Both the position numbers and the translations under genes were made by a program. A stretch of DNA of 64,000 nt from Mesorhizobium waimense (GTDB taxonomy: Bacteria; Pseudomonadota; Alphaproteobacteria; Rhizobiales; Rhizobiaceae), in contig NZ_QZWZ01000001.1 in assembly GCF_003601975.1 (NCBI RefSeq), forward strand, positions 372,001 to 436,000, in the 5' to 3' direction. The stretch's first letter is position 1. The number at the start of each line of letters is the position of its first letter. Of the stretch, positions 8,438 to 17,849 are shown one piece after another. The notes under the pieces are model-generated. The model was not told the origin of the DNA. It made no database searches and saw only the letters and a list, made by a program, of their open reading frames with translations.

Positions 8438-10642
8438 ATGTTGGACAAACCTGCCTCGGCCATGCGCCTTCGCGAACGGCTGCTCGATTCCGAGCGATTG
8501 ATGGACGAGACCGGCTGCTATGATGGCATCACCGAGCTCTCACTGCGCAATCAGGACCCGCTGAAATTCGAGACGCTGCACACCAAGCTGCGCGCCTATT
8601 GCGTCTCGGCGCGCGAAATGGCCCGCCGCATCTCGGCCTCGCCCGGCGTGCGCGAGGTCGGTGAGATGGTGGTGGCGATCTATACCCCCGAAGGCGACGC
8701 CATCGCGCTCTCCAACGGCATCATGGTGCACGTCCACACGATGAGCCGCTTCATCAAATGGATGATCAAAAATGGCTATGAGGACAATCCGCGCATCCGC
8801 GAAGGCGACATCTTCGCCAACAACGACGCCTTCATCGGCACCGTGCAGGTGCCCGACGTCATGGACGTGGTGCCGATCTTCTATGAAGGCACTTTGGTCG
8901 GCTGGGCCGGCGCGGTCTGCCACGAACTGGAGGCCGGCGGTATCACGCCGGGCGGCGACGTCTGCCTGGCGCAGGAACGCTTCACCGAAGGTCTGTTCGT
9001 CTGCGCCGAAAAGATCGGCGAGAATGACGAGATCCGCCGCGACTATGTCATCCGTTGCGAACGCAATCTGCGCATGCCGATCTACTGGGTGCTCGACGAG
9101 AAGGCCAAGGTCGCCTCCTGCATCGACATGCGCGAAAGCGTCAAGCAGCTGATTTCGGAAATCGGCCTTGACTGCTGGATGCAGGTGTCGAAGGAATTCA
9201 TCGAGGAGGGCCGTCGCGCCCAGCTCGCCCGCACCCGCCAGCTCACCGTGCCCGGCATCTATCGCGGCCACACCTTCTATGGCCACGTCACCGCCGGCAA
9301 GCCCGGCTTCCAGCCGCTCGGCGATCCCGACTGGCTCTACAACATCCCGATCGAGATGGAGATCGGCACCGACGGCAAGATCACCATGGACTTCGAGGGC
9401 ACCCAGCCCTGGGGCTATCACTCCATGAACTGCACGCCGGCCGGCATGGATGGCGGCATGTTCGTGACGCTGACCCAGCACATGAACTTTGAGGGCCTGG
9501 TCAATGACGGCGCCTGGATGGCGACCGAGCTGAAACTGCCGCACGGCACCTGGACCAACCCCGACAACGAGATGGTGGCGACGGCGACCTCATGGGCGCT
9601 GCTGCTGCCGGCCTATGGTGTCTTCCAGCGGCTGCTGTCGCGCAGCTTCGTTGCCCGCGGCTATGTCGAGGAAGCCTTTGTCGGCCAAGTCAACAGCCCG
9701 ATGATCGAGATGGGTGGCGAAAGCCAGTACGGCACGCCGTTCGGCATGGCGCATTTCGAATGCGCCGCCGCCGGCTCCGGCGCGCTGGCCATCAAGGACG
9801 GTCTCGACACCGCCTATGTCGGCTGGAATCCGGAATCCGACATGGGCAACATCGAGGTCTGGGAACAGTCGATGCCGATGGTCTATATCGGCCGCTCGAT
9901 CGTCCCCAACTCGGGCGGCGCCGGCAAATATCGCGGCGGCTGCTCCTTCGTCTCGACCTGGCTGATCAACAAGACCTCGCATCTGCGGCTGCACACCTCG
10001 GAGCACTCCTCGCGCGTGTTCGACAATGGCGGCATGTGCGGCGGCTATCCGGCGCCGACCTGCCAGAAGCACCGCGCGGTGCGCAACTCCAATATCCATG
10101 AACTGGCGGCCAAGGGCGAGCCGCTGGCGCATGCGCCAGGCACCGATCCGCATGTCTCGGATTACGAGAGGAACATCGCTGGCGACCATGTCGTGGTCGA
10201 GGGCCCCTACATCACCGCCCCACACAAGGAAGGCGACATTTTCAGCCATTCCTACAATGGCGGCGGCGGCTATGGCGACGTGCTGGAGCGCGACCCGGTC
10301 AAGACGGCATGGGATGTCGAGAACGGTTTTCTAACCCGCGAAGCGGCGGACCAGGTTTTCGGCATCGTGCTCAAGGACGATGCCGAGGGCTATCCGCTTG
10401 CCGATATCGACGCGACCGTCAAACGCCGCGCCGCCATGCGCAAGGAGCGTCTGGCCAAGGCAATTCCTGTGGCGGACTGGATCGCCGCCGAGCGCGGCCG
10501 CATCGAAAAGGCCGACTTCGCCCCGGAGGTGAGGAAAATGTACGCCAGCGCGATAAAACTGTCGTCGCGCTTCACCAGGGATTTCAGTGATTTCTGGAAC
10601 GTCGACGCCAGATCGATCTTCACGCCGGGAGCAAAGCCATGA
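8438..10642 (+). CDS. acxB: Acetone carboxylase alpha-subunit-like protein (hydantoinase B/oxoprolinase family)
   Basis: A 734-residue HyuB-family protein. Typical segments are GDIFANNDAFIGTVQVPDV, where the acidic cluster is thought to bind metal, HSMNCTPAGMDGGMF, and the C-terminal SGGAGKYRGG and YNGGGGYGD glycine-rich loops. In acetone carboxylase this subunit houses the carboxylation site and manganese. The ATG at 8438 follows GAGAGGGCGACC, a good ribosome site; an upstream in-frame ATG at 8417 overlaps the previous stop. It ends with a 4-base overlap with the gamma-subunit gene, showing translational coupling. Confidence 0.86.
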   Translation: MLDKPASAMRLRERLLDSERLMDETGCYDGITELSLRNQDPLKFETLHTKLRAYCVSAREMARRISASPGVREVGEMVVAIYTPEGDAIALSNGIMVHVHTMSRFIKWMIKNGYEDNPRIREGDIFANNDAFIGTVQVPDVMDVVPIFYEGTLVGWAGAVCHELEAGGITPGGDVCLAQERFTEGLFVCAEKIGENDEIRRDYVIRCERNLRMPIYWVLDEKAKVASCIDMRESVKQLISEIGLDCWMQVSKEFIEEGRRAQLARTRQLTVPGIYRGHTFYGHVTAGKPGFQPLGDPDWLYNIPIEMEIGTDGKITMDFEGTQPWGYHSMNCTPAGMDGGMFVTLTQHMNFEGLVNDGAWMATELKLPHGTWTNPDNEMVATATSWALLLPAYGVFQRLLSRSFVARGYVEEAFVGQVNSPMIEMGGESQYGTPFGMAHFECAAAGSGALAIKDGLDTAYVGWNPESDMGNIEVWEQSMPMVYIGRSIVPNSGGAGKYRGGCSFVSTWLINKTSHLRLHTSEHSSRVFDNGGMCGGYPAPTCQKHRAVRNSNIHELAAKGEPLAHAPGTDPHVSDYERNIAGDHVVVEGPYITAPHKEGDIFSHSYNGGGGYGDVLERDPVKTAWDVENGFLTREAADQVFGIVLKDDAEGYPLADIDATVKRRAAMRKERLAKAIPVADWIAAERGRIEKADFAPEVRKMYASAIKLSSRFTRDFSDFWNVDARSIFTPGAKP

Positions 10643-11130
10643 CCTCATACAGCAAGGAAATCATCCGCGATCTGGCTAGCGGTCAGCTGCCCTGGCCGCA
10701 GACACGGCGCATCATGAGCGCCTACAAGGACGATGACCGCTTCTTCAAGATGGTCGCCGTCTATCAGGACCGTGTCGCCTGGAACGATCCGATCCTCTTG
10801 CCGGTCAGCGATCATCTTTTCATCTGCCAGAGCGGCGATGAGCGGATAACCCGATGCGAGTGCGGCCATTCTTTCGGCGACTATCGCAAGAACTGGAAGC
10901 TCAAAGCCGCGATCCATGTCCGCAACACCGAAGAGACGCTGCGCGAGATCTACCCCAACAGCGATCTGCCGGATCCCGAATGGATGGAGATCCGCGAGTT
11001 CATCTGCCCGCAATGCGGCACGCTGCACGAAGTCGAGGCCGCGGCACCCGGCTATCCGATCGTGCATGATTTCGAGCCCGATCTTGAGGGCTTCTACCGC
11101 GATTGGCTTGGCAAGCCGCTGCAGCCTTGA
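10639..11130 (+). CDS. acxC: Acetone carboxylase gamma-subunit-like protein
   Basis: A 163-residue protein, the usual size of acetone carboxylase gamma subunits (about 165-170). It contains a CxC plus CxxC pair (RCECGHSF near residue 73 and ICPQCGTLHEVE near residue 122) that looks like a structural zinc site. Its start overlaps the stop of the preceding gene (ATGA). The presence of this small subunit distinguishes the operon from 5-oxoprolinase or N-methylhydantoinase operons and supports ketone carboxylation. Confidence 0.85.
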   Translation: MTSYSKEIIRDLASGQLPWPQTRRIMSAYKDDDRFFKMVAVYQDRVAWNDPILLPVSDHLFICQSGDERITRCECGHSFGDYRKNWKLKAAIHVRNTEETLREIYPNSDLPDPEWMEIREFICPQCGTLHEVEAAAPGYPIVHDFEPDLEGFYRDWLGKPLQP

Positions 11131-11233
11131 CCGGGCCGATTGCCGGGCCTTGGATGGAGCGAAATTCGTCATCGGCGCCGAAATGAGGGTCGATGGCGGC
11201 TGCCTTGTGGTGTGATTGCGGAGAACCTGTTCG

Positions 11234-12061
11234 ATGACCAATCTCTCGGGCCGCAGTGCCATCGTCACCGGCGGTTTCTCCGGTATGGGTTTCGCCATCG
11301 CCACGGCGCTTGCCAGGGCCGGGGCCAACCTGGCCGTCGGCTCCTATGTGGCCGCGCCGGACACGGGCAGGACCGACGCCGCCTATTATCCGGGCGCCGA
11401 GGAGGTCGAACGGGTGCGCTCCGCCCTTGGGGCGCATGGCACAAGGGTCCACGCCGCGCATCTCGACGTGCGCGACAGCGATCTTAGCAATAGTTTCGTG
11501 GCCGAGGCGGAGGCGGCGATCGGGCCGGCCGACATTCTCGTCAATGCCGCCGGCACCACCGCCGAGCAGCCGGTCTGCGGCCATTCCGACGAACTCTGGG
11601 ACAAGATCGTCGACACCAACCTCACCGGCGCCTTTCGTGTCACCCGCGCCGTGCTGCCGGGCATGATCGGGCGCGGCTGGGGCCGTATCGTCAACATCGG
11701 CTCGACCGCGGCCTCCGTCGGCTGGAAGGACAATCCGGCCTATTGCGCCTCGAAGGCCGGCCTGCTCGGCCTGACCCGCTGCGTGGCGCTGGAAGGTGCC
11801 CCGCACGGCGTCACTTGCGTCATGATCAGCCCGACCTGGGTGGAGACCGAACTGATGCGCCGCAACGTCGCGCAAGTCGTCGAGCGTGAAGGCAAGGGCC
11901 GCACGCCTGAGCAAGCCATGGCCGAAATCGCACGCGGCAACCCGCAGCAGCGCGTGCTGCAGCCGGAAGAGATTGCAGGGCTTGCCGTCTTCCTGTGCTC
12001 GGACGCGGCCAAGGGCATCACCATGGAAAACATCCAAATCACCGGCGGCGCTTTGTGGTAG
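11234..12061 (+). CDS. SDR family oxidoreductase in the acetone carboxylase operon
   Basis: A 275-residue classical SDR: cofactor loop TGGFSGMG near residue 12, structural NAAG at VNAAGTTAEQ, catalytic Ser in NIGSTAA and YCASK as the catalytic YxxxK. The ending ITGGALW is typical. I use the ATG at 11234 with GGAG about 10 bases upstream. It follows acxC by about 100 bases on the same strand, so it may act on the same pathway, for example interconverting an alcohol and the ketone substrate or acetoacetate and 3-hydroxybutyrate; this is inference from position. Confidence 0.85.
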   Translation: MTNLSGRSAIVTGGFSGMGFAIATALARAGANLAVGSYVAAPDTGRTDAAYYPGAEEVERVRSALGAHGTRVHAAHLDVRDSDLSNSFVAEAEAAIGPADILVNAAGTTAEQPVCGHSDELWDKIVDTNLTGAFRVTRAVLPGMIGRGWGRIVNIGSTAASVGWKDNPAYCASKAGLLGLTRCVALEGAPHGVTCVMISPTWVETELMRRNVAQVVEREGKGRTPEQAMAEIARGNPQQRVLQPEEIAGLAVFLCSDAAKGITMENIQITGGALW

Positions 12062-12211
12062 CTCCCGCTCCCGCCCCGACTTGGTGCGGCCTTATGCGGC
12101 GAGCGCGCCGCATTAACGCCATTCAGCTGTTGCAGGATCGTGCGCAGGTCCTTCCTGTTTTGCCCGCGACAACATTTGTCATTGAGTGAGGGGCGATAGA
12201 ACGGTAGGTTA

Positions 12212-12226
12212 TATTGCACTGCACAA
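12212..12226 (+). promoter_or_regulatory. Candidate operator, site 1 (upstream of exoQ-like gene)
   Basis: TATTGCACTGCACAA, one copy of the recurring near-palindrome T[G/A]TTGC[A/G]NTGCA[G/A]CA found before many polysaccharide genes in this window. It lies 83-97 bases upstream of the polymerase gene, inside a 247-base gap that holds no other gene I can support. The last three bases deviate from consensus. Confidence 0.5.
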
Positions 12227-12308
12227 TGGACGCCCCTGATCGGGGCGTGGTCCAGCCTTTGACAGGCCCAGCCGCGAAGGCTCAGTGGATGAGAGATCCG
12301 GTAGGGAT

Positions 12309-13592
12309 ATGAAGATTCCAAAATCCTTGTTGATCGATCCGGAGAAGAATGTCGTCTACGGCACCTTCGCCGTCGCCGTTTCGATCTTTGCTTTCGCCTA
12401 CTCGACCAATTTCGGCAAGGTTCTCATCCTCGCCTACTACGCGGTCTGGCTTCCGCTCATTCTTGTCGACTACCGGCGGTTTTTGCGGCATCTCTCCGAC
12501 GCCTGGCTGCCGCTGCTGTTTGTCGCCTATGTCTGCTTCTCGGTCTTCTGGTCGCATGCGCCCGGCACGACCGCGAGAGCGTCGCTCCAGTATTTCTCGC
12601 ATGTGCTGTGCGCCTATGTCGCCGCGCGCACGGTCAGTGTGCGCACATTGGTGGTGGGTTCCCTGATCGGGATCTTCTTCGTCCTGCTCTATTCGCTGCA
12701 TGTCGGCGCCTATGCGCTCGACACCATCGACGGGACCACCAATTTCGTCGGGGCCTTCGGCTCCAAGAATCAGGTCGGCTTCTTCGCTTCGTTTGGCATC
12801 TATCTCTGCTTCGTCTTTGTCGTCTTTTACCGGCGCGGCTGGCCAAGCCTGGTCTGGACGGCGCCGATCGGCCTGCTGTCGCTCTACATGCTGGCCATCG
12901 CCCATTCCGCCACCTCGGTGGCGTCGCTGCCGGCGGGGCTGGCGGTCGTCATCCTGCTTGGCGTGAGCAAGGTGCTGTCACGCCGCTATAGGCGGGTGCT
13001 GTTTGCGGTCGGCGCCTGCACGCTGGTCGGGGCGATCATGGCGGCGCTCAATCTCGGCCTTATGGATTTCGTGCTCGGCATCTTCGGCAAGGATTCGACG
13101 CTCACCGGGCGAACCTATCTGTGGGAACAGGGCTGGGAGGCCGCCCAGCAATTCCCGGTCCTCGGCTATGGCTATGCCGCCTATTGGGTGCAGGGTTTCG
13201 CCGAGGCCGAACGGCTGTGGGCCGAGTTCTACATCACCACCCGCACCGGCTTCCACTTCCACAACACCTATATCGAGACCCTGGTCGAGCTCGGCTTTGT
13301 CGGGGTGACGCTGATTGCGCTGGTCATCCTGCGCGCCTTCTATGGACACGTGTCGTCGGTGATCTTCCGCGATTGGCGCGCCGATTCGGTCGTCCTTGCC
13401 GGCGCGGTCGGCCTCATGCTGCTCCGCTCCTTCTTCGAGGTCGAAATCCTCGGCCCCTACTTCACGGCGTCATTCGTCGTCTACTACGGCCTGTTCAAGC
13501 TGCGCGAAGTGCCGGTGGTGCGGCCGCAGCGGTCGCGGATCGCCATCCAGGAAGCGAAAGCCGCAAGCGGCGGAACGCACGCAATAGGTTAG
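12309..13592 (+). CDS. exoQ: O-antigen ligase/polymerase family protein (ExoQ-like Wzy polymerase)
   Basis: A 427-residue integral membrane protein with about ten or more hydrophobic segments. The Wzy/WaaL-type periplasmic loop is visible: TGRTYLWEQGWEAA, GYGYAAYW and FHFHNTYIETLVELG, where the conserved H-N-x-Y-I segment marks the PF04932 family. In succinoglycan synthesis ExoQ polymerises the lipid-linked repeat units at the periplasmic face. The ATG at 12309 follows GGTAGGGAT. Two neighbours (acyltransferase, exoF and exoY just to the right) match the S. meliloti exoX-Y-F-Q-Z group, though here this gene is on the opposite strand. A candidate operator lies upstream. Confidence 0.8.
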   Translation: MKIPKSLLIDPEKNVVYGTFAVAVSIFAFAYSTNFGKVLILAYYAVWLPLILVDYRRFLRHLSDAWLPLLFVAYVCFSVFWSHAPGTTARASLQYFSHVLCAYVAARTVSVRTLVVGSLIGIFFVLLYSLHVGAYALDTIDGTTNFVGAFGSKNQVGFFASFGIYLCFVFVVFYRRGWPSLVWTAPIGLLSLYMLAIAHSATSVASLPAGLAVVILLGVSKVLSRRYRRVLFAVGACTLVGAIMAALNLGLMDFVLGIFGKDSTLTGRTYLWEQGWEAAQQFPVLGYGYAAYWVQGFAEAERLWAEFYITTRTGFHFHNTYIETLVELGFVGVTLIALVILRAFYGHVSSVIFRDWRADSVVLAGAVGLMLLRSFFEVEILGPYFTASFVVYYGLFKLREVPVVRPQRSRIAIQEAKAASGGTHAIG

Positions 13593-13692
13593 AGCAATTC
13601 CAGGAAAAGCGCGCAGGTTTTCCGTCCGGAATTGCGTGAAAACAAATACTTAGAGCGGGTCGGCGATTCCATCAAAAGTCGAACCCCTCTAA
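13591..13692 (+). repeat. Mesorhizobium-type intergenic repeat
   Basis: A full-looking unit that starts at the polymerase stop codon with AGAGCAATTCCAGGAAAAG, continues TTTTCCGTCCGGAATTGCGT and AATACTTAGAGCGGGTCGGC, and ends near CCTCTAAG. A long block recurs at 45613-45689, and a diverged partial copy is at 3286-3350. It contains complementary GAGC/GCTC-like ends and could fold in RNA. It sits between two convergent genes. Confidence 0.75.
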
Positions 13693-13707
13693 GGGGCGAG
13701 CCGAAGC

Positions 13708-14799
13708 TCAGGCGATGGCGCGAGAACGCTGCATCTGCCGCTGCAGGAACCGCCGCACCGGCTCGTCATAGAGGCGGGTTGCGATGTCGGCGATGACGAT
13801 AACCGCAAGCGCCATGACGATGCCGAACCAGGGATGGTTGGCGAACGGATCGATGGAGACGGCCTTACCCGCTCCCGCGATGATCATCAGCATCGGCGTG
13901 TGGATAATGTAGATCGGGTAGGAGATCCGCCCGAGCCAGCCATAGAGCCTGGCAAGGCCTGGACGGGTCGGCGCCACGGCGCCAACCGTGACCAAGAGCG
14001 GAAACAACAAAACGACGCAGATGAGATCGTAGGGCGCGCGGCCGGCGCCTGCCGGCGCGATGGCAAAGACCACCAGTGTCAGGATCATCGCCATCTCGAC
14101 CCAGTAGCCTTTCTGCAGGAACCCGAGACTCCCCTGGATGACCCCCATCGACCGGCAAAACAGCACGCCCAGAAAGAACGAGAAGGTGACGCGCGGCAAG
14201 CCACTGGCGATGGTCTGTCCGGTCATGCCGAAATCAAGCGTGCCGGCCAGCACCGCGCCAAGGATCAGCAACGCCAGGATGCCGGCGATCAGCACCACCA
14301 GCGCCCTTTTCGACAGCACGAAGAACAGCAGTACATAGGCGATGTTCACGAGGAGCTCGAAAAACAGCGACCACGAGGCGGGATTGAGCGGAAAGATAGT
14401 GTGATAGGCATCGCCGACCAGCGGAATGAACAGCATGCCCGTCGTCAGCATGACGGCAATGTCGGAGACCGGCAGATATTCGGCCGGCATCATCCTGTTC
14501 TTGATCATCAGATAAAAAAAGCCGAGCAGCGTGCCGGCAAGGTAGAGCGGATAGAGGCGGATCAGCCGGATCAGCAGGAAGGAGCCGATGCTCATCCCGG
14601 TTTCGATCTTCCTGTCATAGGCGTGCGCAATGACGAAGCCGCTGAGCAGGAAGAACAGGTCGACCGCGAGGTAGCTCGAAGGCAGCACCTTGCCGTCCGA
14701 GATGAACGGCGAGAAGTGGTAGAGCATCACGCTGATCGCCGCCGCGCCGCGCATCGCATCGAGATTGAGGTAGACGTGACGGGGGGCGGCGGGCTGCAT
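13708..14799 (-). CDS. exoZ: Acyltransferase 3 family membrane protein (ExoZ/OafA-like)
   Basis: A 363-residue multi-spanning protein opening with LNLDAMRGAAAISVMLYHF, the diagnostic acyltransferase-3 motif (R-x10-H with the catalytic His of the LYHF segment). A second signature, DLFFLLSGFVIAHAYDRK, follows. ExoZ adds acetyl groups to the succinoglycan repeat unit at the membrane; OafA-type enzymes do the same on O-antigen. Its place next to exoF and exoY favours an exoZ role, but sequence alone cannot fix the acyl group or acceptor. Ten or so membrane helices are expected. Confidence 0.78.
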   Translation of the reverse strand: MQPAAPRHVYLNLDAMRGAAAISVMLYHFSPFISDGKVLPSSYLAVDLFFLLSGFVIAHAYDRKIETGMSIGSFLLIRLIRLYPLYLAGTLLGFFYLMIKNRMMPAEYLPVSDIAVMLTTGMLFIPLVGDAYHTIFPLNPASWSLFFELLVNIAYVLLFFVLSKRALVVLIAGILALLILGAVLAGTLDFGMTGQTIASGLPRVTFSFFLGVLFCRSMGVIQGSLGFLQKGYWVEMAMILTLVVFAIAPAGAGRAPYDLICVVLLFPLLVTVGAVAPTRPGLARLYGWLGRISYPIYIIHTPMLMIIAGAGKAVSIDPFANHPWFGIVMALAVIVIADIATRLYDEPVRRFLQRQMQRSRAIA

Positions 14800-14906
14800 T
14801 TTATGCCTTCAAGCGGTCCAAACAGATCGCCGCCCGCGCTCCTCGAACGCGGGCGAACCCTTCCTTGTCATCCCGCCTCCGCCGTATGGCTTGGGGCGAG
14901 ATTGAG

Positions 14907-16154
14907 CTACTGGCTGGCCATCGGCGCCAGTTTGACCTTGATCACGTCGCCCGGCAGCACCGGCGTGTCTTCCTTGGCTTCGATCTCGCTCGTCTTGCCG
15001 TCGGTAACGCGTACCAGCGAATAGAGGAGGGCCGGTTCTTCGCCGCTCGTGATGGCAGCCGTCGTTGCCGGATCCGTTGCCTGGGCCATCAGGCCTTTTT
15101 GCATGCCCACCCTGAGCGCAGCCTCGTTCAGATCGGCTTCGGTCTGCTGCCGGTCGGCGGCGAGCTTCGAACTCAAGGTGTTTTGGGCATCGATGGCATC
15201 CTGCGCCGCCTTGCTGATCGACTGCTTGGCGGTGAGGATTGCCGTTTCGTAGTCCAGGATCTTGCCCTGCAGGTCGGCGACGGATTGCTGCGAATCCAGC
15301 AGTCGCGAATTGGCGACCAAACCCTTTTGAGCCAGCGGGCCAATGTTGCTGAGCTGCTTCTGCGCCAGTTCGACCTGCTTCTGCTGGTTCACGATCTTCT
15401 GCTGCAGCGACTCGATTTCGGACTGCAAAACGCTCTTCAGCTCATCGAGTGCCTGCAGCTTCAGCTTCAGCGCCTTCTGGTCGGAGGTGAGGATTGTCAT
15501 CTCGTCGGCGACGATGGCTTGCAACCGCGGATCGCCCTCGACCTCCTTCGGCACGTCGAAGGTGGTCTTGCCAACCAGATCGGCATCGATGCGGGCGCGT
15601 TTGACTATCAGCCGAACCCGCTGGTCGTCGTAAATGTCAAAATTGCCCTTGGCGGTGATCAGGTCCTTGCCGAGCTGGGCACCGAGATCGGAATTGCGGC
15701 GGATGCCGCCGGCAACGCTGATCGCCTTGAGCACCGTCAGTTCAGGCACGTAAGGAAACTGACCAGGCGACTGCACCTCGCCCGAAATGTAGAACGGCCG
15801 GAACTGCACCATTTCCACGGATGCTTCCGGCTTGTCCGCAAGCGCCAGCTTACGCTGCAGGGCTTGGCTGATCGTCGCCGCGATCTCGGCGGTGGTCTTG
15901 CCGGCGGCGGGCAATTCGCCTGCGAAAGGCACCGAGAGCGTCCCGCCGGGGCCGACCGAATAGTCTCCGTTGACCGCCGACCAGTCACGGAACGTGCCTT
16001 CGACGGTCTGCCATTCCGCGATGCGGATGTTGAGCTTGTCCTGCGGTCCAAGCTGGTAGTCGCCGGCCATGGCCGGGACCGAAAGCGAGAGCGCCAGGCA
16101 GGCTGCGATGAGCCGTACCGGCGCCGTGGATCTGCTGCGAAGAAGTCCGACCAT
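14907..16154 (-). CDS. exoF: Polysaccharide export protein with long coiled coil (ExoF-like)
   Basis: About 415 residues with an N-terminal signal peptide (LIAACLALSLSVPAMAGDY), the Poly_export domain YQLGPQDKLNIRIAEW and a following SLBB-like fold (FYISGEVQSPGQFPYV). The middle is a long heptad-rich coiled coil (about residues 210-350). This layout and length match S. meliloti ExoF (about 420), a periplasmic/outer-membrane export component. I place the start at the ATG before VGLLRSR; the frame remains open to a TTG further up. It follows exoY in the same direction, as in the succinoglycan locus. Confidence 0.83.
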   Translation of the reverse strand: MVGLLRSRSTAPVRLIAACLALSLSVPAMAGDYQLGPQDKLNIRIAEWQTVEGTFRDWSAVNGDYSVGPGGTLSVPFAGELPAAGKTTAEIAATISQALQRKLALADKPEASVEMVQFRPFYISGEVQSPGQFPYVPELTVLKAISVAGGIRRNSDLGAQLGKDLITAKGNFDIYDDQRVRLIVKRARIDADLVGKTTFDVPKEVEGDPRLQAIVADEMTILTSDQKALKLKLQALDELKSVLQSEIESLQQKIVNQQKQVELAQKQLSNIGPLAQKGLVANSRLLDSQQSVADLQGKILDYETAILTAKQSISKAAQDAIDAQNTLSSKLAADRQQTEADLNEAALRVGMQKGLMAQATDPATTAAITSGEEPALLYSLVRVTDGKTSEIEAKEDTPVLPGDVIKVKLAPMASQ

Positions 16155-16265
16155 GTCTGTTTTCAACTGAACGTTTCCGATCCGCTTTGCCCCCACCGCC
16201 CGATGAGGTTCGCTGCTGGCCGAAGGCGGCCGCCTCAATGCAAGACCGGCCGTGCGAGGCTGACT

Positions 16266-16943
16266 CTAGTAGGAGCCGCGCGACATCCACACCGCAGGCA
16301 CCGTCTTGACGATGATGCGAACGTCCTCGAACAACGACCAGTTCTCGACATAGTGGCGATCGAACGCCACGCGGCTGTCGTACGATACGTCGTTGCGGCC
16401 GCTGACCTGCCACAGGCCGGTCAGGCCGGGGCGCGACTTCAGATAATAGACGGCGGCGCTGCCGTAGATCTCCAGTTCGTCGCGCACGACGGGACGAGGT
16501 CCAACGAGGCTCATGTCGCCCTGCAGGATATTGATGATCTGCGGCAGTTCATCGAGGCTGAGCTTCCTCAGCACCGCGCCGACGCGCGTCACGCGCGGGT
16601 CGTTCTTCAGCTTGCGCGTCGCGATCCATTCGGCATTCGCCTCCGGATTGGCGGCAAGGTAAGCGGCAAGCACGCGCTCGCCGTCCGGAACCATGGTGCG
16701 GAACTTGAGGCAGGGGAATACCCGGCCGCCGCGGCCGATACGCTTGTGGCCATAGAAGATCGTGCCGCCGTCCGACAGCTTGACCAGAAGGGCCACCATC
16801 ACAAACAGCGGGCTGAGAAGAACCAGGCCGGCCAGTGAGCCGACAATATCGAAACTGCGTTTGAGCAGGCCGCCGATGGGTGGCGGAAAATCAATGCCGA
16901 CCTGCGAAAACCCCGCATTGGCCGACTTGGCGACGTCCCTCAT
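16266..16943 (-). CDS. exoY: Undecaprenyl-phosphate galactose phosphotransferase (ExoY-like priming sugar transferase)
   Basis: A 225-residue bacterial sugar transferase, the same length as ExoY. One N-terminal membrane hairpin ([20 protein letters not shown]) is followed by the catalytic signatures [34 protein letters not shown] and [14 protein letters not shown]. ExoY moves galactose-1-phosphate onto undecaprenyl phosphate, the first step of succinoglycan repeat assembly. It heads the exoY-exoF pair, and its candidate promoter region carries an operator-like palindrome 53-67 bases upstream. The ExoX-type inhibitor gene lies about 600 bases away on the opposite strand. Confidence 0.9.
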   Translation of the reverse strand: MRDVAKSANAGFSQVGIDFPPPIGGLLKRSFDIVGSLAGLVLLSPLFVMVALLVKLSDGGTIFYGHKRIGRGGRVFPCLKFRTMVPDGERVLAAYLAANPEANAEWIATRKLKNDPRVTRVGAVLRKLSLDELPQIINILQGDMSLVGPRPVVRDELEIYGSAAVYYLKSRPGLTGLWQVSGRNDVSYDSRVAFDRHYVENWSLFEDVRIIVKTVPAVWMSRGSY

Positions 16944-17551
16944 GCTTAAAGCTCCATACGTTGAACGAATGGTTTACGGCACGATATCAAAAAAATGCTG
17001 CAGCGCAACACACAATTTCCCATCACGGTGAAATAGTCACGTCATGAATTGACTAAATAATAAACGCGCTCTGCCCAAAAATTCGCCTTTGTGGCACGTT
17101 TGTGACAATTTGTGAGCAAATGCCGAAAATGTAGTGCTTTTTTGGGGCCGATTTTGGGCGAATCGTTCTTCGCCGCAGAGCGTGGGGCGTTAAATTGCTT
17201 AGGATTCGCTGGATGACCTAGGTTGTTCGCATAAAATACTAATTAACATTGCAGCTTTTACTGAAGGGAAATTTACTTCCTGCTAATCGCTATGGTGCCT
17301 ATGTGTGCGTCGCAGCATGACAGAGTCGATCCCGTCGACCCGCTCAAAATTATTTGCGGTTGGCCTTGCCGACAGTTTCCCGCCTTAATAGAGTCGCAAA
17401 TTGTTCCTGTTAGAGTTTGGATAGGTTGGAAAGGCCGGAAGCAACCGGTCGAAAGTGGGCATAAGAATAAGCTCGCGTGGCGCATGGGGAGATACTTGGG
17501 TGGGTAAGTCGTCGCTTTTGCATGCTCGCGTCGGTTGACGGGACGACGGGC
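16944..17551. other. Long AT-rich exoY-exoX intergenic region
   Basis: About 600 bases separate the divergent exoY and exoX genes with no convincing ORF. The stretch is clearly richer in A and T than its surroundings, with many T and A runs between 16985 and 17260 (for example near 17141). That composition is usual for complex rhizobial exo promoters, which bind MucR/Ros-type silencers. It holds one copy of the palindromic operator (16996-17010). A regulatory RNA is possible but I see no clear hairpin plus T-run to support one. Confidence 0.5.
16996..17010 (-). promoter_or_regulatory. Candidate operator, site 2 (upstream of exoY)
   Basis: On the minus strand this reads TGTTGCGCTGCAGCA, a full match to the consensus. 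It is 53-67 bases upstream of the exoY start, next to an A-run on its plus-strand left side, as at several other copies. Confidence 0.6.
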
Positions 17552-17824
17552 ATGTCACTACCAAAATTCATCATGGGAATGGTTTTCGCCATCGCGATCG
17601 TGGTCGCGTGGTCCTATTTCGATGGCGCTTCGCTGGGCATGACGCTGCTGCGTGCCATCGCTTGCGCCGTCATCATTCAGCTTGGCTACTTTCTGCTGGT
17701 CTTCGTCATGGTCGCCAGGAGCGCTCCGACGCCAGCCGACAAGGCACGCGAAGCCGAAAGAAACCTCGGCCTGGACCAGACGGCCGAGAACGAGAAGTTC
17801 AGCGCCAGGCGAAGCATTCACTGA
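17552..17824 (+). CDS. exoX: Exopolysaccharide production repressor, ExoX/SyrA family
   Basis: A 90-residue protein with two hydrophobic helices (PKFIMGMVFAIAIVVAW and a second at AIACAVIIQLGYFLLVFVM) and a charged tail, the layout and size of the ExoX/SyrA family. ExoX lowers succinoglycan production post-translationally through ExoY; the ExoX:ExoY ratio sets output. Being next to exoY supports the call. The ATG at 17552 (MSLPKF) is preferred although the frame is open to about 17477; no strong ribosome site is seen, so the start is uncertain by a few codons. Confidence 0.75.
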   Translation: MSLPKFIMGMVFAIAIVVAWSYFDGASLGMTLLRAIACAVIIQLGYFLLVFVMVARSAPTPADKAREAERNLGLDQTAENEKFSARRSIH

Positions 17825-17849
17825 TTTTTGCGCCGTGGCCAAATCGTCC

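Noticed and set aside
17241..17262. ATTGCAGC half site before exoX
   Set aside because: Only one half; no palindromic partner.
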